Below, one piece after another: positions 40,069-49,682 of a stretch of 64,000 nucleotides of DNA (its first letter is position 1; the number at the start of each line of letters is the position of its first letter). This DNA comes from Lachnospiraceae bacterium (GTDB taxonomy: Bacteria > Bacillota > Clostridia > Lachnospirales > Lachnospiraceae): assembly GCA_910575005.1 (NCBI GenBank), contig CAJTCL010000003.1, forward strand, positions 230,872 to 294,871, read 5' to 3'. The notes beneath the pieces were generated by a model. It was not told where the DNA came from. It did no database searches and saw only the letters and a program-made list of their open reading frames with translations. Both the position numbers and the translations under genes were made by a program.

Positions 40069-40497
40069 GTGAGAAGATTGGAAGAAGTGGTATTGTTTGA
40101 TAATCTTAGATTCTGTACTGTATGCCACAGAACCCTGCCAGATACATATGTAGGGGAATTGTGTCCTGCTTGTAAGGAAAATCAATTATTTAGTGAAGTG
40201 AAGGAATATATTCGCTCCCGAGATGTGACAGAATACCAGGTGGCGGAACATTTTAATATTCCAAGGATCCAGGTTAGGAAATGGATTGCAGAGGGGAGGA
40301 TTGAGTATAAGGAGAAAGAAGAAAAGATTGCAAATCTACATTGTTCAGAGTGTGGAGCAACCATCACATTTGGAACCTTGTGCCAGAAATGTTACCATGA
40401 AAAATATAATACGCATGCAGTCTATGCAGCCTTGAAAGATCCAGGTGATAAGAGTAAGATGCGTTTTTTGGAAAAGGATAGCTCCAAAGAAGATTAA
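40069..40497 (+). CDS. Zinc-ribbon/HTH protein resembling the TIGR03826 flagellar-operon family
   Basis: A protein of about 142 residues with two CxxC pairs at the N-terminus (FCTVCHRTLP, LCPACKEN), a central helix-turn-helix (DVTEYQVAEHFNIPRIQVRKWI) and two C-terminal CxxC pairs (LHCSECGA, LCQKCYHE). Relatives such as YvyF sit in flagellar operons, but no flagellar gene is nearby here. A TATAAT at 40030-40035 means the open frame from 39982 is too long. GTG 40069 (or 40066) after AGAAGGG is the likely start. It is probably a DNA-binding regulator. Confidence 0.75.
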   Translation: MRRLEEVVLFDNLRFCTVCHRTLPDTYVGELCPACKENQLFSEVKEYIRSRDVTEYQVAEHFNIPRIQVRKWIAEGRIEYKEKEEKIANLHCSECGATITFGTLCQKCYHEKYNTHAVYAALKDPGDKSKMRFLEKDSSKED

Positions 40498-40527
40498 GAA
40501 GAGAGAAGAACATATGTAATATAATAT

Positions 40528-40563
40528 AAGGCTGTTTGTGCTGTTGAGCATGGCAGCCTTTTT
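40528..40563 (+). terminator. Intrinsic terminator after the zinc-ribbon protein gene
   Basis: Arms AAGGCTG (40528-40534) and CAGCCTT (40554-40560), extended by partial TGTGCT/AGCAT pairing, followed by TTTTT. Confidence 0.82.
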
Positions 40564-40564
40564 G

Positions 40565-40835
40565 TATATCAGATGGGGATGACTCCGGCCTCTATGTGGT
40601 AAGTTGTTTGCCCATTATTAGTGGAAGAATCTAATTCTTGATCTGATATAAGTCTTTGGCGGATAGGCAGGCGTGCAGAATCATTATCGTCAGCGAAGCT
40701 GACCCGCGCGCCGCCGCAAGAATGCCTTTATATTGAATAGGAATGTTTTATATATTTCTTGAATTTACAAAACGAATATGCAAAGCTTTATCTAATAAAA
40801 AATGCGTAACCTATGAACGTCTAAAGAGAATTCTT
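40565..40835. other. Intergenic stretch with a GC-rich structured element
   Basis: No gene is visible. Bases 40658-40715 form a GC-rich island in AT-rich surroundings: GGCGG (40658-40662) faces CCGCC (40711-40715), and inside lies the perfect hairpin GTCAGC-GAA-GCTGAC (40689-40703). It may be a REP-like or other small palindromic element. There is no obvious terminator for the reverse operon. Confidence 0.55.
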
Positions 40836-41351
40836 TTATCTAATCAGCAAATCCATCAAATAAGTATAAACCTCCTCGCTCTGTTTCTGCCAATTGGAAC
40901 AGACAGCTTCTGCCTGTTCTTTGGTATTAACTGTGATTGTAAGATCAACCAGAGCGCGGTCTTTTTCCCGAATCTGGCAGCGTGCCGAAAATTCTTGAGA
41001 AGTGGTCTTATAATAATCTGCGACAATGGAGATCTCCTGTTTTAATTCCATTTTATTTTCTGCAAAGTAGGTGAGCACATCAGATTTGATAGCAGCAGAA
41101 ATTTTGTCTGGAAAATAGGACAGCGTTTCTCTGCCAGCAGCCGTGATGTAATAATGTGTGTTATTATGTGTGGATTTTGTGCGAATCAACTCAGAGTCGA
41201 TTAATTCGCTGATTGTTTGCTGAATGGTAAAATAAGTAGTATATTCCTTGTCCAGCACAAAATTAGAAATCTGAGTGTTGGTCAGAGGAAAATCTACATG
41301 GTCTAACATGTACAATACAATTAATTTGTATTGTGTCAGGGCTTCCGCCAT
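40836..41351 (-). CDS. DUF4364 family protein, winged-helix type
   Basis: A 171-residue protein of DUF4364, frequent in Clostridia. The N-terminal half is winged-helix-like (LTNTQISNFVLDKEYTTYFT, SELIDSELIRTKS), followed by a small alpha/beta domain. It is probably a transcriptional regulator, although targets are unknown. It is the last gene of a reverse operon behind the radical-SAM gene, with a 6-bp gap. Confidence 0.85.
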   Translation of the reverse strand: MAEALTQYKLIVLYMLDHVDFPLTNTQISNFVLDKEYTTYFTIQQTISELIDSELIRTKSTHNNTHYYITAAGRETLSYFPDKISAAIKSDVLTYFAENKMELKQEISIVADYYKTTSQEFSARCQIREKDRALVDLTITVNTKEQAEAVCSNWQKQSEEVYTYLMDLLIR

Positions 41352-41357
41352 AGGTAG

Positions 41358-42287
41358 TCACTCCTTATCATGATAACATTTACCCTGCCAGGTATCCCTC
41401 GTTTTTAGTGTCTGTTCAATTTGATTTAATACGCTGCGTTTTGCACTGCTCCAGAGAGGGGCTAACAGCAGGTTTTTGGGTCCGTCTCCGGTGAGGCGGT
41501 GGATGGTGATTGTCTGGGGCAGCCGTTCTAAGCAATCTGCAACCAGTTCACAGTAAGCATCCTGAGTCAGCAGAGGGAAAGGTTCTGTCAGATATAAAGA
41601 ACCAAGGTCTGTGTCGGATAATATGTGCAGCAGTTGCAGTTTTATTCCGAAAATTCCTAAGTTTCCCACATGAGATACGGTCTCAAGCATCTGTTCTTTG
41701 CTTTCTCCTGGGAGCCCTAGAATTACATGCACAATCACTGGAATTTCAAAATGGTGAAGCATCGCTATTGTATTGTGGAAGCATTCTAATGAAAATCCGC
41801 TGCGGATCAATTGGCTGGTTGCAGGATGGATGGTCTGTAACCCCAGCTCAATCCATACAGGTTTCATTTGGTTTAATTCGGCCAAAAGCTGATATATTTC
41901 AGGGGAAAAACAATCTGGTCTTGTAGCAATGGATAAAATGACAACATCTGGATCTAAAATCGCTTCCATAAATAGTTTTCGCAGCTTTTCCACGGGTGCA
42001 TAGGTATTGCTGTAAGCCTGAAAATAGGCAATGAATTTTCGGCAGTTTCGTTTGCATCGTATCTGTTCTTTGGCAGCGGCAAGCTGCTGTGGAATTGTCA
42101 GTCTGCTTTCTTGGGCAAAATCGCCGCTGCCAGCCGAACTGCAGAAAATACAGCCGCCAGTGCCTAAGGCGCCATCTCGATTTGGGCAGGTCATACCACC
42201 ATTCAAAGCCAGACGATATACTTTTTCGCCAAAAGTTTGTTTTAAATAATAATCCGCAGAATAATAGCGTTTTTGGTTCCAAAACAT
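41358..42287 (-). CDS. TIGR01212 family radical SAM protein
   Basis: A 309-residue radical-SAM enzyme of the YhcC/TIGR01212 group. The N-terminus YLKQTFGEKVYRLALNGG leads into the 4Fe-4S motif CPNRDGALGTGGCIFC. The barrel carries IELGLQTIHPATSQLI and HVILGLPGES. The reaction is not established for the family. It lies 1 bp after the malic enzyme stop, so the genes are cotranscribed. Confidence 0.92.
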   Translation of the reverse strand: MFWNQKRYYSADYYLKQTFGEKVYRLALNGGMTCPNRDGALGTGGCIFCSSAGSGDFAQESRLTIPQQLAAAKEQIRCKRNCRKFIAYFQAYSNTYAPVEKLRKLFMEAILDPDVVILSIATRPDCFSPEIYQLLAELNQMKPVWIELGLQTIHPATSQLIRSGFSLECFHNTIAMLHHFEIPVIVHVILGLPGESKEQMLETVSHVGNLGIFGIKLQLLHILSDTDLGSLYLTEPFPLLTQDAYCELVADCLERLPQTITIHRLTGDGPKNLLLAPLWSSAKRSVLNQIEQTLKTRDTWQGKCYHDKE

Positions 42288-42288
42288 C

Positions 42289-43446
42289 TTATTTTCCTGA
42301 AATATGGGATTTCACTGCCTGGCTTACGACCTGTGCTACACGAGGGTCAAAAGCTTCTGGCATAATGAAATCTTCATTGAGTTGTTGTTCGGAAACCAAT
42401 CCAGCAATGGCTTCTGCGGCAGCCAATTTCATTTCTTCTGTAATTTGGGCAGCACGTCCTTCCAATGCACCTTTAAAGATTCCTGGAAAAGCAACTACAT
42501 TGTTGACCTGATTGGGGAAATCACTGCGTCCTGTACCTACCACTCTTGCGCCGGCAGCCTTGGCAATGTCAGGCATAATTTCGGGAACTGGATTGGCCAT
42601 AGCAAACAAAATGGCGTCATGGTTCATGGAAGATACCATTTCAGCAGTGACAATGCCAGGGGCAGAGACACCAACAAAGATATCGGCACCTTTTAAGGCG
42701 TCAGCCAGTGTGCCGGTTTTTTGTTCCAGATTAGTGACTTCTGTCATTTTCTGCTGCATCCAATTTAAGTCAGGGTAATCTTTGCCAATAATTCCCTGCC
42801 GGTCACACATAGTGACATGTGCAAAACCATAGGTCAGTAAAAGTTTTGTGATAGCAATTCCGGCAGAACCTGCGCCGTTTACTACTACTTGACAATCTTC
42901 TTTTTTCTTGCCAACCACTTTTAAGGCATTGATAATTCCTGCTAGAACCACAATAGCAGTTCCATGCTGGTCATCATGAAAAACAGGAATAGAAAGTGTC
43001 TGTTTGAGACGTTCTTCAATTTCAAAACAGCGTGGAGCAGAAATATCTTCTAGATTGATGCCGCCAAATGCTGGAGCAAGATGGGTGATGGTCTTGATAA
43101 TTTCTTCTGTGTCCTGCGTGTCCAGACAGATTGGGACGGCATTGATGCCGCCAAATTCTTTGAACAGTACACATTTCCCTTCCATCACAGGCATAGCAGC
43201 TAAGGGGCCGATATTGCCAAGTCCCAGCACAGCGCTTCCGTCGGAGACGACGGCCACTGTGTTGGCTTTTATAGTATATATATAGGCATTTTCTGGATTT
43301 TCTGCGATCAGTTTGCAAGGTTCTGCCACGCCTGGTGTATAGGCGATCGACAGATCTTCTCTAGATTTTACTGGAGACTTGGCAATTGTTTCCAGCTTTC
43401 CGTGCCATTCTTTATGTAAGAATAATGCTTTTTCTTGTGTTGTCAT
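42289..43446 (-). CDS. NAD(P)-dependent malic enzyme (oxaloacetate-decarboxylating)
   Basis: Converts malate to pyruvate and CO2 with reduction of NAD(P). A 385-residue short-type enzyme. It has SIAYTPGVAEPC, the catalytic Lys region YTIKANTVAVVSDG, the metal-binding FHDDQHGTAIV and the dinucleotide motif VVNGAGSAGIAITKLL. Cofactor preference cannot be decided by eye. AAAGGAG lies about 10 bases before the ATG. It leads a reverse operon divergent from rho and supplies pyruvate and reductant. Confidence 0.94.
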   Translation of the reverse strand: MTTQEKALFLHKEWHGKLETIAKSPVKSREDLSIAYTPGVAEPCKLIAENPENAYIYTIKANTVAVVSDGSAVLGLGNIGPLAAMPVMEGKCVLFKEFGGINAVPICLDTQDTEEIIKTITHLAPAFGGINLEDISAPRCFEIEERLKQTLSIPVFHDDQHGTAIVVLAGIINALKVVGKKKEDCQVVVNGAGSAGIAITKLLLTYGFAHVTMCDRQGIIGKDYPDLNWMQQKMTEVTNLEQKTGTLADALKGADIFVGVSAPGIVTAEMVSSMNHDAILFAMANPVPEIMPDIAKAAGARVVGTGRSDFPNQVNNVVAFPGIFKGALEGRAAQITEEMKLAAAEAIAGLVSEQQLNEDFIMPEAFDPRVAQVVSQAVKSHISGK

Positions 43447-43582
43447 AATGTACTCTCCTTTGATTTAAAATGATCAAACAGATGCCAGCACCTGTTCCTT
43501 CAAAAATACCACTATTTCTAGAATATCATGAAAAAAAATACAAATCAAGAAAAAAGGACTTCCTATTTAGAAAAAGATAGTG

Positions 43583-43612
43583 TATAATGGTTACTATTCA
43601 CAGCTTCGCTGT
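43583..43612 (+). promoter_or_regulatory. Probable rho promoter -10 box and leader hairpin
   Basis: A consensus TATAAT lies at 43583-43588 with no strong -35. ACAGC-TTC-GCTGT (43600-43612) forms a small hairpin in the first bases of the predicted transcript. Confidence 0.5.
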
Positions 43613-43668
43613 CCAAAGTGTCTACTCTGACATAAGTTCCCAATCATAACAGTCAAAAGGAGAAATGT

Positions 43669-45354
43669 ATGAGAGAAAAGTATGAAAGTTTATCTGTAAC
43701 GGTGTTACGGGAAGTCGCAAAATCGAGAGGGCTAAAGCATCTTTCGGGGCTGAAGAAAAGTGAGCTGGTAGATCGTATGGTTGCAGAAGATGAGAGGATT
43801 TCCAGCGAAAATCAGTCTGCAGAGAAAACGGAAGAGAAACAGCAGCCAGAAGATACTCAGGAAGAAAAGATTGCGCAGTCCCGTGAAAGCCGGCAGGAGC
43901 GTGGAGATAAATATAACAGAGGGGAACAAAAAGAACGCATTGAGAGGCAGGAACGGAATGAAAAGGCTGAGAAGTCAGAGCGCAGTGACAGGATTGAGAG
44001 AATGGAGAAAACAGAGCGCAATGACAGGGCTGAGAGAGTAGAAAGATCAGAGCGCATGGAGAAAACAGAGCGCAATGACAGGGCTGAAAGAGTAGAAAAA
44101 ACAGAACGCAGTGACAGACCTGAGAGAGTAGAAAGATCAGAGCGCAATGAACGTGGTGACAGACAGGAACGAAAATCAACAAAGATCATCACGTCAGATG
44201 GGATAGAGATTGATAATCCAGAGTTGGACAGCGGTATCAGTGCTCATGGGATATTGGAAGTTATGCCAGATGGATATGGGTTTATCCGTTGCGAGAATTA
44301 TCTCCCAGGTGAACATGATGTATATGTTTCTCCGTCTCAGATTCGTAAATTTGGCCTGAAAACAGGTGACATCATCAATGGTAATACCAGAGTAAAAACG
44401 CAGCAAGAAAAATTTAGTGCCCTCTTATATATCCGAAGTATCAACGGCTGTCATCCTTCAGAGATATTGCGGCGTCCTAATTTTGAAGATTTAACACCAA
44501 TCTTTCCCAATGAGCGAATACGCTTAGAGACCAATCAGAGTGCATATGCTATGCGGATTATGGATTTGGTTTCTCCGATTGGAAAGGGTCAGCGTGGGAT
44601 GATCGTTTCACCGCCCAAAGCGGGAAAAACCACCTTATTAAAACAGGTGGCAAAGGCTGTGACGAGGAATAATCCAGAGATGCATCTAATTATTCTTCTG
44701 ATTGATGAACGTCCTGAGGAAGTCACAGATATCAAAGAGGCTATTGAAGGAAAAAATGTAGAGGTTATTTATTCCACATTTGATGAACTTCCAGAGCATC
44801 ATAAGCGAGTGTCCGAGATGGTAATTGAGCGTGCAAGACGTCTGGTGGAACATAAGAAAGATGTGATGATTTTATTGGATAGTATCACTCGTCTGGCGAG
44901 AGCATATAATTTAATTGTTCCACCCAGTGGAAGGACTTTATCTGGTGGTATTGACCCAGCGGCTCTACATATGCCAAAACGGTTTTTTGGTGCAGCGCGC
45001 AACATGCGTGAAGGTGGGAGCATAACTATTCTGGCCACAGCGCTGGTAGATACAGGCAGCCGTATGGATGATGTCGTCTATGAGGAATTTAAAGGCACAG
45101 GAAATATGGAGTTGATTTTGGATCGCAAGCTCTCCGAGCGAAGAATCTTTCCAGCAGTGGATATCACAAAATCGGGAACACGCCGAGAGGATCTTCTCTT
45201 GATTAGGGAAGAACAGGAGGCAGTGGAGATCATGCGTCGTGCGATCAATGGTATGAAAGCAGAAGAGGCAGTGGAGAGTATTTTAAATCTCTTTGTGCGT
45301 ACCAATAACAATCGTGATTTTTGTCAAATGATTAAAAAGACAAAACTGTTATAA
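43669..45354 (+). CDS. rho: Transcription termination factor Rho with a repetitive N-terminal insert
   Basis: A hexameric RNA helicase that terminates transcription. The N-terminal Rho_N helix bundle has [25 protein letters not shown]. Residues about 45-168 are a charged Arg/Glu-rich insert with imperfect repeats of [15 protein letters not shown]. The cold-shock RNA-binding domain has [14 protein letters not shown] and the ATPase has [12 protein letters not shown] (about 315-326) and [15 protein letters not shown]. At 561 residues it is about 140 longer than E. coli Rho because of the insert. AAAAGGAG precedes the ATG. Confidence 0.96.
   Translation: MREKYESLSVTVLREVAKSRGLKHLSGLKKSELVDRMVAEDERISSENQSAEKTEEKQQPEDTQEEKIAQSRESRQERGDKYNRGEQKERIERQERNEKAEKSERSDRIERMEKTERNDRAERVERSERMEKTERNDRAERVEKTERSDRPERVERSERNERGDRQERKSTKIITSDGIEIDNPELDSGISAHGILEVMPDGYGFIRCENYLPGEHDVYVSPSQIRKFGLKTGDIINGNTRVKTQQEKFSALLYIRSINGCHPSEILRRPNFEDLTPIFPNERIRLETNQSAYAMRIMDLVSPIGKGQRGMIVSPPKAGKTTLLKQVAKAVTRNNPEMHLIILLIDERPEEVTDIKEAIEGKNVEVIYSTFDELPEHHKRVSEMVIERARRLVEHKKDVMILLDSITRLARAYNLIVPPSGRTLSGGIDPAALHMPKRFFGAARNMREGGSITILATALVDTGSRMDDVVYEEFKGTGNMELILDRKLSERRIFPAVDITKSGTRREDLLLIREEQEAVEIMRRAINGMKAEEAVESILNLFVRTNNNRDFCQMIKKTKLL
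43930..44170 (+). repeat. Imperfect tandem repeats within rho
   Basis: A 54-bp unit beginning ATGGAGAAAACAGAGCGC recurs at 44002 and 44056, with more diverged shorter units before and after. It codes for the Arg/Glu-rich insert and stays in frame throughout. Length variation between strains is likely. Confidence 0.8.
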
Positions 45355-45371
45355 TAATTTATTAAAATAAC

Positions 45372-45516
45372 TTGCATATATACAAAATCTATGATACAAT
45401 AACAAAGCTGTTGTTTATATCATAGTACAAGCAGAAAGATCAGTTTATACCTTGTGAATTGCCGTATGGCGTCATAGGGGGCTAAGGTTTCAAATATAGA
45501 ATGAAGAGGTGAAAAT
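45372..45516 (+). promoter_or_regulatory. rpmE promoter and candidate autoregulatory leader
   Basis: TTGCAT (45372-45377), 17 bases and TACAAT (45395-45400) give a leader of about 110 nt before rpmE. L31 mRNAs in Firmicutes are known to carry structured leaders, and this one is long enough. I could not verify a consensus by eye. Confidence 0.5.
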
Positions 45517-45723
45517 ATGAGAGAAGGAATCCATCCAAGTTATCATCAGGCAACGGTGACATGTAACTGTGGAAATACTTTTGTGACAGGTTCTACAAAG
45601 GAAGATATCCATGTTGAAATCTGTTCTAAGTGCCATCCGTTCTATACTGGACAGCAGAAGGCTGCTCAGGCTCGCGGACGTATTGACAAGTTCAATCGTA
45701 AATACGGCATTAATAATCAATAA
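45517..45723 (+). CDS. rpmE: 50S ribosomal protein L31, zinc-binding form
   Basis: A 68-residue ribosomal protein bridging the large and small subunits. It begins [20 protein letters not shown] and retains all four zinc ligands (CNC and CSKC), so it is the C+ form. GAAGAGGTG precedes the ATG. It lies downstream of rho, a common order. Confidence 0.97.
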   Translation: MREGIHPSYHQATVTCNCGNTFVTGSTKEDIHVEICSKCHPFYTGQQKAAQARGRIDKFNRKYGINNQ

Positions 45724-45775
45724 GGAGTTGTATGGTGTGTTATACACTCTGGCAGATGGTTAGAGATTCAACCAA

Positions 45776-45813
45776 AGGAGGATGTCTTTGTATTTGGGCA
45801 TCCTCTATTTTTG
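45776..45813 (+). terminator. Intrinsic terminator after rpmE
   Basis: Arms GAGGATG (45778-45784) and CATCCTC (45799-45805) with a 14-base loop, then TATTTTT. Confidence 0.75.
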
Positions 45814-45843
45814 TATGAGTTTTGAAAAAAGAGGTGAATAGAT

Positions 45844-46764
45844 TTGGCATATTCTGGTATTGGCGGTCAGGCTGTTATGGAAGGTGTTATGATGAAATAT
45901 AATGACACATATGCTGTGGCAGTGCGTAAGCCAGATCATGAGATTATTGTAGAAAAAAGAGTTTACCAGGGAATTTGTAAAGGTGAGAATCTGCGGAATT
46001 TAATTTTTATCAGAGGAATCATCAATTTTATAGAATCTATGGTACTTGGAATGTCAACTCTGACATTTTCAGCCTCCTTTTTTGAGGATGAAGAAGAGAG
46101 AAAAGAGGTCAAAACGAAATCCAGTAAACAAGAAAAAACAGAAATGGGATTTACTGTTGCAGTATCCATTATACTTGCTGTAGCGATTTTTATGGTACTT
46201 CCATTTTATGTGTCTTTGTTTTTTCAAAAGTTTATTGCTTCAGAGACAGTAGTAATTATAATAGAGGGATGTTTACGTCTGCTAATATTTTTTGGATATA
46301 TTTTATTGATTTCGCAAATGGAAGATATCCGCCGTGTATTCATGTATCATGGTGCAGAACATAAATGCATTAATTGTATAGAACAGGGGCTGGATCTGAC
46401 TGTGGAAAATGTCAAAATCAGTTCCAGAGAGCACAAGCGATGCGGTACTAGCTTTTTATTTTTTGTGGTGATTATTAGCATTATAGCGACAATGTTTATC
46501 CGAGTGGATTCCAGATTGCTGCGTTTGGCACTGCGAATTGCCATTATTCCACTGATTGCAGGAATTTCCTATGAGATTATTCGTTTTGCAGGACGGAGTG
46601 ATCATTGGCTCGTCAATCTTTTTAGTAAACCAGGGCTGTGGATGCAGAAGTTGACTACCAGGGAGCCAGATGAGGAGATGATTCAGGTGGGAATTGCTTC
46701 TGTGGAGGCTGTTTTTGATTGGAAAAGCTATGTGGAGAAGGTGAGGGGGAGTGAAACATCATGA
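45844..46764 (+). CDS. DUF1385 membrane protein
   Basis: A 306-residue integral membrane protein of DUF1385 (YqhQ-like), function unknown. The N-terminus AYSGIGGQAVMEGVMMKY is the family signature. About four to five helices occur from residue 95 (VAVSIILAVAIFMVLPFYVS onward), with YHGAEHKCINCIE and RCGTSFLF conserved. The start is TTG, seven bases after GAGGTG. Its end overlaps prmC by 4 bp. The DUF1385-prmC-prfA order is usual in Clostridia. Confidence 0.9.
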   Translation: MAYSGIGGQAVMEGVMMKYNDTYAVAVRKPDHEIIVEKRVYQGICKGENLRNLIFIRGIINFIESMVLGMSTLTFSASFFEDEEERKEVKTKSSKQEKTEMGFTVAVSIILAVAIFMVLPFYVSLFFQKFIASETVVIIIEGCLRLLIFFGYILLISQMEDIRRVFMYHGAEHKCINCIEQGLDLTVENVKISSREHKRCGTSFLFFVVIISIIATMFIRVDSRLLRLALRIAIIPLIAGISYEIIRFAGRSDHWLVNLFSKPGLWMQKLTTREPDEEMIQVGIASVEAVFDWKSYVEKVRGSETS

Positions 46765-47597
46765 CAGTGGAAGCAGCATTGAATTATGGAAAGCAGTTGT
46801 TAGAGGCGGCAGGGATTGTGGAGTGTGAGCTGGATGCCTGGTATCTGATGGAATATGTCTATAAGATTGATAAGAGTTGGTATTATCTTCATAGTTCGGA
46901 GGAAATGGAATACGAGAGATTTCAGGAATATGAATTATTACTGAAAAAACGGGGGGAACGGGTTCCATTGCAGTATATTACTGGAAATCAGGAGTTTATG
47001 GGGCTGAATTTCAAAGTAAATTCACATGTGCTGATTCCGCGGCAAGATACAGAAACGTTGGTGGAGGAGGCTATGAAGGTATTAGAGCCTGGGATGGAAG
47101 TGCTTGATTTATGTACTGGTTCTGGATGCGTCATTATCAGTCTTTTAAAGTATAAGGATATTATCGGAACAGCAAGCGATATTTCCAAGCAGGCACTTCT
47201 GATTGCCAAGGAGAATGCGAAAAATAATCAAGTGAAAGTGAATTTAATCCGCAGTGATTTATTTCAGAATATTACAGGCAGGTATGATATGATTACTGCT
47301 AACCCGCCTTATATACCTACAGAAGTAATTGAATCTTTGATGCCAGAGGTGAAAAATTTTGAACCAGTGGAGGCATTGGACGGCAAAGAAGACGGGATGT
47401 ATTTTTTTAGAGAGATTGTACAAAAAAGTAAAGGATGTCTGAAATCAAATGGTTATCTGTGTCTGGAAATTGGGCATGATCAGGGAGGCAGAGCCGCATT
47501 TGTTATGGAAGAAAATGGTTATCGCAATGTAAAGGTGGTCAAAGATCTGGCTGGTAATGACAGGGTGGTTTGTGGCAATCTGCCCGCAGTAAAATAG
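46761..47597 (+). CDS. prmC: Peptide chain release factor N5-glutamine methyltransferase
   Basis: Methylates the Gln of the GGQ motif in release factors. A 278-residue protein with the N-terminal helical domain (QYITGNQEFMGLNF), the SAM-binding VLDLCTGSGCVIIS and the catalytic NPPY near residue 180. It overlaps the preceding stop by ATGA and lies 14 bp ahead of its substrate gene prfA. Confidence 0.95.
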   Translation: MTVEAALNYGKQLLEAAGIVECELDAWYLMEYVYKIDKSWYYLHSSEEMEYERFQEYELLLKKRGERVPLQYITGNQEFMGLNFKVNSHVLIPRQDTETLVEEAMKVLEPGMEVLDLCTGSGCVIISLLKYKDIIGTASDISKQALLIAKENAKNNQVKVNLIRSDLFQNITGRYDMITANPPYIPTEVIESLMPEVKNFEPVEALDGKEDGMYFFREIVQKSKGCLKSNGYLCLEIGHDQGGRAAFVMEENGYRNVKVVKDLAGNDRVVCGNLPAVK

Positions 47598-47611
47598 AAA
47601 GGAAGAGATAG

Positions 47612-48688
47612 ATGTTTGATAAATTAGAGGATATTCTTCTTCGGTTTGAAGAAATTATGAATCAGTTGAGTGAACCTGATGTAGCAAACGATACAAATCG
47701 TTTTCGTAAGCTGATGAAGGAACAGAGTGATCTTGCACCGATTGTGGAGGCTTATAAGGAGTATAAGCAGGCCAAACAGAACATTGAGGATTCTCTGGCT
47801 ATGTTGGAGGAAGAAAGCGATGAAGAACTGCGGGAACTTGCTAAGGAAGAGTTAAATGAGTCCAAAGAAAAGGTGGAGACACTGGAAAATACTTTAAAAA
47901 TTCTTTTACTGCCCAAGGATCCGAATGATGATAAAAATGTTATTGTGGAAATTCGAGCAGGTGCAGGCGGGGATGAGGCTGCGCTGTTTGCAGCAGAGAT
48001 CTATCGTATGTATGTGCATTTTGCAGAGGGGCGCCGCTGGAAAGTGGAGACGATGGAATGCGAGGAAATCGGCATTGGCGGCATGAAAAATGTGACCTTT
48101 ATGATCACCGGCCAGGGGGCATATTCTGTGATGAAATATGAATCTGGGGTTCATCGGGTACAGCGTGTGCCAGAGACAGAATCTGGCGGCCGTATTCATA
48201 CCTCTACCATTACGGTTGCTGTGATGGCGGAGGCGGAAGAAGTAGATATTGTGATTGATGAGAAGGATATCCGCATTGATGTGATGCGTGCTTCTGGAAA
48301 TGGCGGACAGTGCGTCAACACCACAGACTCAGCAGTGCGTTTGACACATTATCCTACTGGAATTGTGATTTACAGCCAGACCGAGAAATCTCAGCTTCAG
48401 AATAAGGAAAAAGCATTTGCGCTTTTGCGCACAAAACTCTATGATTTGGAATGCCAGAAGCAGCACGATGCTGAAGCGGAAGCCAGAAGAAGCCAGATCG
48501 GTACAGGAGATCGTTCCGAAAAAATCAGGACTTATAATTTCCCTCAAGGGCGTGTCACAGATCACCGCATTAATTTGACACTTTATAAGTTGGATAAAAT
48601 TATGAATGGAGAGATTCAGGAGATTGTAGATGCCTGTATTGCGGCAGACCAGGCGGCAAAGCTGAGCAGTTTTGAGGATCAGGCATAG
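47612..48688 (+). CDS. prfA: Peptide chain release factor 1
   Basis: Recognises UAA and UAG and triggers peptide release. A 358-residue class I factor with the helical N-terminal domain, [16 protein letters not shown], the catalytic GGQ at about residues 231-233 ([17 protein letters not shown]) and the C-terminal [15 protein letters not shown]. Its presence shows that UAG and UAA act as stop codons in the host, which bears on the interrupted genes at 60.1 and 61.4 kb. Confidence 0.97.
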   Translation: MFDKLEDILLRFEEIMNQLSEPDVANDTNRFRKLMKEQSDLAPIVEAYKEYKQAKQNIEDSLAMLEEESDEELRELAKEELNESKEKVETLENTLKILLLPKDPNDDKNVIVEIRAGAGGDEAALFAAEIYRMYVHFAEGRRWKVETMECEEIGIGGMKNVTFMITGQGAYSVMKYESGVHRVQRVPETESGGRIHTSTITVAVMAEAEEVDIVIDEKDIRIDVMRASGNGGQCVNTTDSAVRLTHYPTGIVIYSQTEKSQLQNKEKAFALLRTKLYDLECQKQHDAEAEARRSQIGTGDRSEKIRTYNFPQGRVTDHRINLTLYKLDKIMNGEIQEIVDACIAADQAAKLSSFEDQA

Positions 48689-48712
48689 AAGCCATGATTT
48701 TGTGAGCAATGT

Positions 48713-48759
48713 ACCCACAGAACACCTAGCCAAGTAGATACGCTAGGTGTTTTGTGGGT
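48713..48759 (+). terminator. Long hairpin after prfA
   Basis: An 18-position stem: ACCCACA and AACACCTAGC pair with GCTAGGTGTT and TGTGGGT around one mismatch, with an 11-base loop. T residues lie within the 3' arm. A probable terminator. Confidence 0.75.
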
Positions 48760-48841
48760 ATGTATATGTTTGGCAAATTTCTTGATGGAATGTATGAAAG
48801 ATGGTATAGTTATAAAAAATTAAGTACAAGAGGAATAAATT

Positions 48842-49516
48842 ATGAATAATGAAAGAATTATCCGTGTAAAGGGAAGAGGAGAGATACAAGTAAGACCCGA
48901 TACGACAAGAATTAGTATAACATTAGAGGGAAAGTATTCAAAATATAACGAGGCACTGCGTAAGTCTACTCAAGATACAGAAATCCTAAAGAATATGCTT
49001 GCAGAGTTTGGGGTTGAAAGATCTGATGTTAAGACATTGCGTTTTGAGGTACATACAGAGTTCGAGCTTAGTAAAGAGAAAATGTTTAAGAAACAGTTTG
49101 TGGGTTATAAATATGAGCATATGATGAAGATAGAATTTTTGTCTGATCATGACAAGCTTGGTAAAATTCTTTATAGACTTTCTAATTGTTCGCTTGATCC
49201 AGAAGTTAAAATTAGCTACACGATCAAAGATCCAGAAGCAGCAAAGAATAAACTTCTTGCTAAAGCTGTCAATGATGCGAAAGAGAAAGCGGTTATTTTG
49301 GCACAGGCAGCAGATGTGAGGTTAAAGAGCATTCAGAGCATTGACTATTCATGGAAAGATATTAATTTTGAGATAAATGCAATGAATAATATATTTATGG
49401 AAGATGATTGTTTGATGGAGGATATGTTAATTGATGAAGATAGTTATAATTTAGATATTGAACCAGATGATTTTAATGTTTTTGACGTTGTGACAGTAGT
49501 TTGGGAGATTGAATAG
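48842..49516 (+). CDS. SIMPL domain protein (DUF541)
   Basis: A 224-residue protein of the SIMPL/DUF541 family (IRVKGRGEIQVRPDTTRISI, then AVNDAKEKAVILAQAADVRL). Many members are secreted or periplasmic, but this one has no signal peptide. The last 50 residues are acidic. The function is unknown. AAGAGGAATAAATT precedes the ATG. It is the last ordinary gene before the accessory patch. Confidence 0.85.
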   Translation: MNNERIIRVKGRGEIQVRPDTTRISITLEGKYSKYNEALRKSTQDTEILKNMLAEFGVERSDVKTLRFEVHTEFELSKEKMFKKQFVGYKYEHMMKIEFLSDHDKLGKILYRLSNCSLDPEVKISYTIKDPEAAKNKLLAKAVNDAKEKAVILAQAADVRLKSIQSIDYSWKDINFEINAMNNIFMEDDCLMEDMLIDEDSYNLDIEPDDFNVFDVVTVVWEIE

Positions 49517-49682
49517 ATAAAATATGTTGTTTGTTATTCATGTTGTTTGAGAAGAAAAAGTGAAAATAAGTAGTTCAAGTGATACAAATCACAAAAAGTT
49601 GGCATAGATATATAAAATAAAAAATTTGATAAGAATTCTTTGCAATTTTGCAGAAACAATTCATAGATCTCTGGAGGAAAGC

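Noticed and set aside
40743..41045. 100-codon forward frame with cysteines
   Set aside because: It is antisense to the DUF4364 gene and has no ribosome site.
43930..44170. CRISPR-like spacing of repeats
   Set aside because: The repeats are contiguous, in frame and code for the Rho insert; there are no unique spacers.
43622..44182. 186-codon reverse frame opposite the start of rho
   Set aside because: It is the antisense of the repetitive Arg/Glu insert and rho leader; its low-complexity sequence mirrors the repeats and it has no ribosome site.
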